NCBI GenBank assembly: GCA_900770805.1
Contig: CAAGLP010000050.1
Span: 1 to 9,297, forward strand
Direction: 5' to 3'
DNA length: 9,297 nucleotides
DNA from: an uncultured Paraprevotella sp.
GTDB taxonomy: Bacteria > Bacteroidota > Bacteroidia > Bacteroidales > Bacteroidaceae
Shown here: positions 6,692 through 9,297 of the stretch, in pieces
Numbering within the stretch: position 1 is the first letter of the stretch
How the letters are laid out: the number at the start of each line of letters is the position of its first letter
The notes under the pieces: model-generated
Database searches by the model: none
What the model saw: the letters and a program-made list of their open reading frames with translations, nothing else
What the model was told of the DNA's origin: nothing
Program-made: the position numbers and the translations under genes

Positions 6692-7879
6692 ATGTACGGA
6701 AAAATGAAAGAACATCTTTGCCAGACCTTGGCAGAGATTAAGGAAGCAGGTCTTTACAAGAACGAGCGTTTGATAGAGAGCCCCCAGCAGGCAGAGATTC
6801 AGGTGGCAGGCAAGGAAGTTCTGAACTTCTGTGCCAATAACTACCTTGGCCTTTCCAATCATCCACGTCTCATCGAAGCTGCAAAGAAGGCTTTGGATAG
6901 CCGTGGTTTCGGTATGAGCAGTGTTCGCTTCATCTGTGGTACTGCTGATATTCATAAGGTTCTGGAGGCTGAAATCAGCGAGTACTTCAAGACAGAGGAT
7001 ACTATCCTGTATGCTGCATGTTTTGATGCCAACGGTGGTGTATTTGAGCCCTTGTTGACCGATGAAGATGCCATCATCTCTGATGCGCTGAACCATGCAT
7101 CCATTATCGACGGTGTTCGTCTGTGTAAGGCTAAGCGCTATCGTTATGCCAATGCAAATATGGAGGAACTTGAGAAGTGTCTGCAGGAGGCTCAGGCCCA
7201 GCGCTTCCGTATCATCGTTACTGATGGTGTATTCTCTATGGATGGTAACGTGGCTCCTATGGACAAGATCTGTGATTTGGCTGAGAAGTACGATGCTCTG
7301 GTGATGGTGGATGAGAGCCACTCAGCAGGTGTTGTGGGCGCTACAGGTCATGGTGTTAGCGAGTTCTTCAATACATACGACCGTGTGGATATCTATACTG
7401 GTACACTCGGTAAGAGCTTCGGCGGTGCTATGGGTGGTTTCACCACTGGTAAGAAGGAGATTATCGACCTTCTGCGTCAGCGTAGCCGTCCTTATCTCTT
7501 CTCTAACTCTTTGGCTCCCTCTCTCGTTGGCGCTGGTATCGAGATGTTCCGCATGCTCAAGGAGAGCAATGCCATCCACGACAAGTTGGTGGAGAACGTC
7601 AACTACTTCCGCGACAAGATGATTGCTGCTGGCTTCGACATCAAGCCCACACAGAGTGCTATCTGTGCTGTAATGCTGTATGATGCTAAGTTGAGCCAGG
7701 ACTTCGCTGCACGTTTGCAGGATGAGGGTATCTATGTGACTGGTTTCTACTATCCCGTAGTTCCAAAGGGTCAGGCACGTATCCGTGTACAGGTTTCTGC
7801 TGGTCACGAGCGTGAGCACCTCGACAAGTGTATTGCAGCCTTTACCAAGATTGGTAAGGAAATGGGCGTGCTGAAGTAA
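6692..7879 (+). CDS. kbl: Glycine C-acetyltransferase (2-amino-3-ketobutyrate CoA ligase)
   Basis: A 395-residue PLP enzyme of the alpha-oxoamine synthase family that cleaves 2-amino-3-ketobutyrate with CoA into glycine and acetyl-CoA, the second step of threonine breakdown by the dehydrogenase route. Blocks nearly identical to the E. coli enzyme are NFCANNYLGL, HGFGM-type RGFGMSSVRFICGT, SDALNHASIIDGVRLCKAKR, TDGVFSMDG, MVDESHSAG and LRQRSRPYLFSNSLAP. The PLP lysine is K241 in GTLGKSFGGAMGG. Length matches the family (about 398). The usual partner, threonine dehydrogenase, is not in the window. Arginine codons are almost all CGT/CGC, unlike the neighbouring polysaccharide genes that use AGA, AGG and CGA, which suggests strong expression. 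It has its own promoter and structured leader, and its transcript probably ends at 8038-8081. Serine palmitoyltransferase-like relatives share the fold, but the blocks fit kbl better. Confidence 0.96.
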   Translation: MYGKMKEHLCQTLAEIKEAGLYKNERLIESPQQAEIQVAGKEVLNFCANNYLGLSNHPRLIEAAKKALDSRGFGMSSVRFICGTADIHKVLEAEISEYFKTEDTILYAACFDANGGVFEPLLTDEDAIISDALNHASIIDGVRLCKAKRYRYANANMEELEKCLQEAQAQRFRIIVTDGVFSMDGNVAPMDKICDLAEKYDALVMVDESHSAGVVGATGHGVSEFFNTYDRVDIYTGTLGKSFGGAMGGFTTGKKEIIDLLRQRSRPYLFSNSLAPSLVGAGIEMFRMLKESNAIHDKLVENVNYFRDKMIAAGFDIKPTQSAICAVMLYDAKLSQDFAARLQDEGIYVTGFYYPVVPKGQARIRVQVSAGHEREHLDKCIAAFTKIGKEMGVLK

Positions 7880-7898
7880 ATTGCTCCACAGACTATAT

Positions 7899-8003
7899 CC
7901 TATAGGCACAAACGTTACACGAAGCGTTGCCCATCGCCACACGAGACGAGGCATATCGTAACACGTTGCGAGGTTTCATGTAATACGAGGCGATTTCTAT
8001 AGG
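7899..8003. repeat. 105-bp element: four imperfect 22-bp tandem units between CCTATAG inverted ends
   Basis: The ends are CCTATAG (7899-7905, itself within the palindrome CCTATAGG) and CTATAGG (7997-8003). With flanking pairs they can form an 11-bp stem (7896-7906 with 7996-8006, two G-U). Inside are four contiguous 22-bp units starting at 7914, 7936, 7958 and 7980; the first 16 columns follow GTNACACGAGGCGAGG with G1, A4, A6, C7, G8, C12 and G13 invariant. Additional pairings exist: ATCGCC (7933-7938) with GGCGAT (7989-7994), and AACGT (7911-7915) with ACGTT (7963-7967). There is no plausible gene in it. It lies in the 224-bp gap between kbl and bcp, ahead of the terminator. It could be a small mobile or interspersed repeat or a structured RNA segment; I do not recognise a named family. 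Confidence 0.55.
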
Positions 8004-8037
8004 GTAGTGCTGTTGGAAAAGGAAGAATAGAATGACC

Positions 8038-8081
8038 GTCCCCGAATCCGCCATGCCGATGGTTTCGGGGACCTTTTTTTT
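8038..8081 (+). terminator. Intrinsic terminator after kbl, just upstream of bcp
   Basis: The 9-bp stem GTCCCCGAA (8038-8046) with TTCGGGGAC (8064-8072) continues across an asymmetric internal loop into CCAT-GCCG-ATGG (8051-8062). It is followed by an eight-T run (8074-8081). This is a textbook plus-strand Rho-independent terminator. It lies about 160 nt after the kbl stop but only 22 nt before the bcp ATG, so it may work as an attenuator for the downstream genes. Confidence 0.92.
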
Positions 8082-8103
8082 AAAATAGAATAACATTATA
8101 GCC

Positions 8104-8571
8104 ATGAATGTAGGAGACAGAATACCTGAGATATTGGGTAAGGATCAGGATGGCAACGAGATAAAGGCCAGCGACTATAAGGGTCGCAAGATTGTTCTCT
8201 ACTCTTATCCCAAGGCAAATACCAGTGGTTGTACTGCCGAGGCATGTTCATTGCAGGCACATAAGGCCGAATTGGAGGCTGCTGGCTACAGCATCATCGG
8301 TGTGAGCAAGGACAGAGAAGGCTTGCAGAAGAAGTTTGCCGAGGCGCAGGGACTTGAATTCCCTCTGATTGCCGATACAGACACCACGCTTTTGCAACTG
8401 CTCGGTTGCTGGGGCGAGAAAGTGGCATGTGGACGTCGTACCATTGGCACACTGCGTACCACTTATCTGGTCAATGAGGATGGAGTGATAGAAAAGATAT
8501 TCACTCCCAAGGAGATAAAGACCAAGATTCATGCAGAACAGATACTATCTTATATAAATGAACATAATTGA
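8104..8571 (+). CDS. bcp: Thiol peroxidase Bcp (peroxiredoxin Q)
   Basis: A 155-residue cytosolic peroxiredoxin of the BCP/PrxQ group reducing hydrogen peroxide and organic hydroperoxides, normally with thioredoxin as reductant. The peroxidatic motif is YPKANTSGCTAEAC (Px3Tx2C), with peroxidatic C43 and the likely resolving C48 five residues on, the arrangement of atypical 2-Cys PrxQ enzymes. The usual TPGC is TSGC here. The N-terminus (VGDRIPEILGKDQDGNEI) and the late GRRTIGTLRTTYLVNEDG block are typical. Two additional cysteines sit around CWGEKVAC. Length is normal for the family. Its end overlaps rmlC by 14 nt in another frame, so translation of the two may be coupled. No promoter was found between the terminator and the ATG. 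Confidence 0.94.
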   Translation: MNVGDRIPEILGKDQDGNEIKASDYKGRKIVLYSYPKANTSGCTAEACSLQAHKAELEAAGYSIIGVSKDREGLQKKFAEAQGLEFPLIADTDTTLLQLLGCWGEKVACGRRTIGTLRTTYLVNEDGVIEKIFTPKEIKTKIHAEQILSYINEHN

Positions 8572-9124
8572 GACAGGTATTGAGGGGCTGTTGATATTGG
8601 AACCGCGTATCTTCAAGGATTCGCGTGGCTACTTCTTTGAGTCATTCTCCCAGCGTGAGTTTGAGGAGAAAGTTGGACCGATACATTTCGTGCAGGACAA
8701 CGAGAGCATGAGTACCTATGGCGTGATGCGAGGATTGCATTTCCAGCGCCCTCCATACACACAAAGCAAACTGGTTCGATGCGTAAGTGGCACTGTTCTC
8801 GATGTAGCCGTGGATATCCGCCTTGGTTCTCCCACCTACGGGCAACATGTTGCCGTGGAACTTTCAGGTGAGAATCATCGCCAGTTCTTTATTTCCAAAG
8901 GTTTTGCTCATGGTTTTGCAGTATTGAGCGAGAGGGCCATATTCCAGTATAAGTGCGATAACTTCTATCATCCTGAGGCAGACGATGGTATAAGCATACA
9001 GGACGAAAGTCTTGGTATTGATTGGCGTATACCAACAGACAAGGCTATTCTGTCTGATAAGGATACACGTCACTGCATGTTGAGTGACTTCAAGAGTCCT
9101 TTTACCTATCCAATAACCAAATAA
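8558..9124 (+). CDS. rmlC: dTDP-4-dehydrorhamnose 3,5-epimerase (RmlC)
   Basis: A 188-residue cupin enzyme that epimerises C3 and C5 of dTDP-4-keto-6-deoxyglucose, the third step to dTDP-L-rhamnose. Family blocks are FKDSRGYFFESF, FVQDNESMSTYGVMRGLHFQ with the catalytic base H61, KLVRCVSGTVLDVAVDIR, GFAHGFAVLSE, and QYKCDNFYHPEADDGI with the catalytic Tyr Y137. LSDKDTRH near the C-terminus is also typical. Length is as expected (about 180-190). The ATG at 8558 lies inside the end of bcp, 14 nt before its stop is complete, and gives the canonical N-terminus. rmlB starts 12 nt after the stop, so bcp, rmlC and rmlB form one operon-like string. Also known as rfbC. Confidence 0.97.
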   Translation: MNIIETGIEGLLILEPRIFKDSRGYFFESFSQREFEEKVGPIHFVQDNESMSTYGVMRGLHFQRPPYTQSKLVRCVSGTVLDVAVDIRLGSPTYGQHVAVELSGENHRQFFISKGFAHGFAVLSERAIFQYKCDNFYHPEADDGISIQDESLGIDWRIPTDKAILSDKDTRHCMLSDFKSPFTYPITK

Positions 9125-9136
9125 CACAGAGACACA

Positions 9137-9280
9137 ATGAAGAGAAGCATAGTCATTACCGGCGGAGCCGGATTTATAGGCAGCCATGTGGTACGTCTCT
9201 TTGTGAACAAGTACCCCGACTATAATATCATAAATCTGGACAAGTTGACCTATGCCGGTAACTTGTCAAACCTGAAGGAC
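9137..9280 (+). CDS. rmlB: dTDP-glucose 4,6-dehydratase (RmlB), 5' fragment
   Basis: The first 48 codons of RmlB, which converts dTDP-glucose to dTDP-4-keto-6-deoxyglucose with bound NAD, the step between RmlA and RmlC. Visible are the Rossmann motif VITGGAGFIGSHVVRLF (residues 6-22) and NLDKLTYAGNLSNL (from residue 34), a strong family signature. The frame formally stays open to 9297, but the residues after LKD (RSEEH) are translated adapter sequence and do not belong to the protein. It follows rmlC by 12 nt. The remaining 300 or so residues are missing because the contig ends. Confidence 0.93.
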
Positions 9281-9297
9281 AGATCGGAAGAGCACAC
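9281..9297. other. Illumina TruSeq adapter remnant at contig end
   Basis: The last 17 bases, AGATCGGAAGAGCACAC, match exactly the beginning of the Illumina TruSeq read adapter. They interrupt rmlB right after a conserved segment. This is an untrimmed sequencing artefact, not genomic sequence. Confidence 0.95.

Noticed and set aside
7322..7954. Minus-strand 210-codon frame opposite the end of kbl, and a similar 216-codon frame at 6671-7321
   Set aside because: Both are opposite-strand shadows of kbl, caused by its biased codon use.
7914..8001. 22-bp units as a CRISPR array
   Set aside because: The units are contiguous and degenerate with no spacers between them, and no cas gene is near.
7893..8105. 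Minus-strand 70-codon open frame across the kbl-bcp gap
   Set aside because: It is translated through the terminator (the T-run reads as lysines) and the 22-bp repeat, starts on the bcp start region, and has no signal or domain. It is best explained as chance.

Overview
The window looks like the end of a metagenomic or draft-genome contig from a Bacteroidales bacterium, most likely Prevotellaceae. The reasons are moderate G+C with AT-rich intergenic DNA, start codons mostly without Shine-Dalgarno sequences, promoters of the Bacteroidetes type (TTTG, about 20 nt, TAnnTTTG), a secreted PepSY-like protein, and close-to-consensus kbl, ugd and rml genes. The genus is an inference. The last 17 bases (9281-9297) are not biological: they match the start of the Illumina TruSeq adapter, so the true sequence stops at about 9280 inside rmlB.

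Layout. Positions 1-2489 hold a 5'-truncated MBOAT O-acyltransferase and a DHHW/AlgJ-AlgX-like SGNH protein, a pair typical of exopolysaccharide O-acetylation. Positions 2528-3376 encode a TIGR01212/YhcC-type radical SAM protein with a short N-terminus. A promoter at 3395-3426 drives rmlA (3454-4356) and ugd (4364-5719), which make dTDP-glucose and UDP-glucuronate. A strong hairpin at 5774-5799 separates them from a convergent minus-strand gene (5849-6298) for a secreted protein with two PepSY-like halves. A 393-bp divergent intergenic region then carries two near-ideal Bacteroidetes promoters and a structured leader ahead of kbl (6692-7879, glycine C-acetyltransferase). Downstream of kbl are a 105-bp structured repeat element (four tandem 22-bp units between CCTATAG inverted ends) and an intrinsic terminator. 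After these come bcp (8104-8571), overlapping rmlC (8558-9124), and the start of rmlB (9137 onward).

How it fits together. rmlA, rmlC and rmlB are three of the four steps to dTDP-L-rhamnose, ugd supplies UDP-glucuronate, and the MBOAT/SGNH pair could acetylate the product. Together they suggest precursor supply and decoration for an acidic, rhamnose-containing, possibly O-acetylated surface polysaccharide. kbl, bcp and the PepSY-like gene lie among these genes without an obvious functional link. No phage, transposase, CRISPR array, tRNA or rRNA was seen. The coding content is of known families; the least explained stretch is the non-coding DNA between kbl and bcp.
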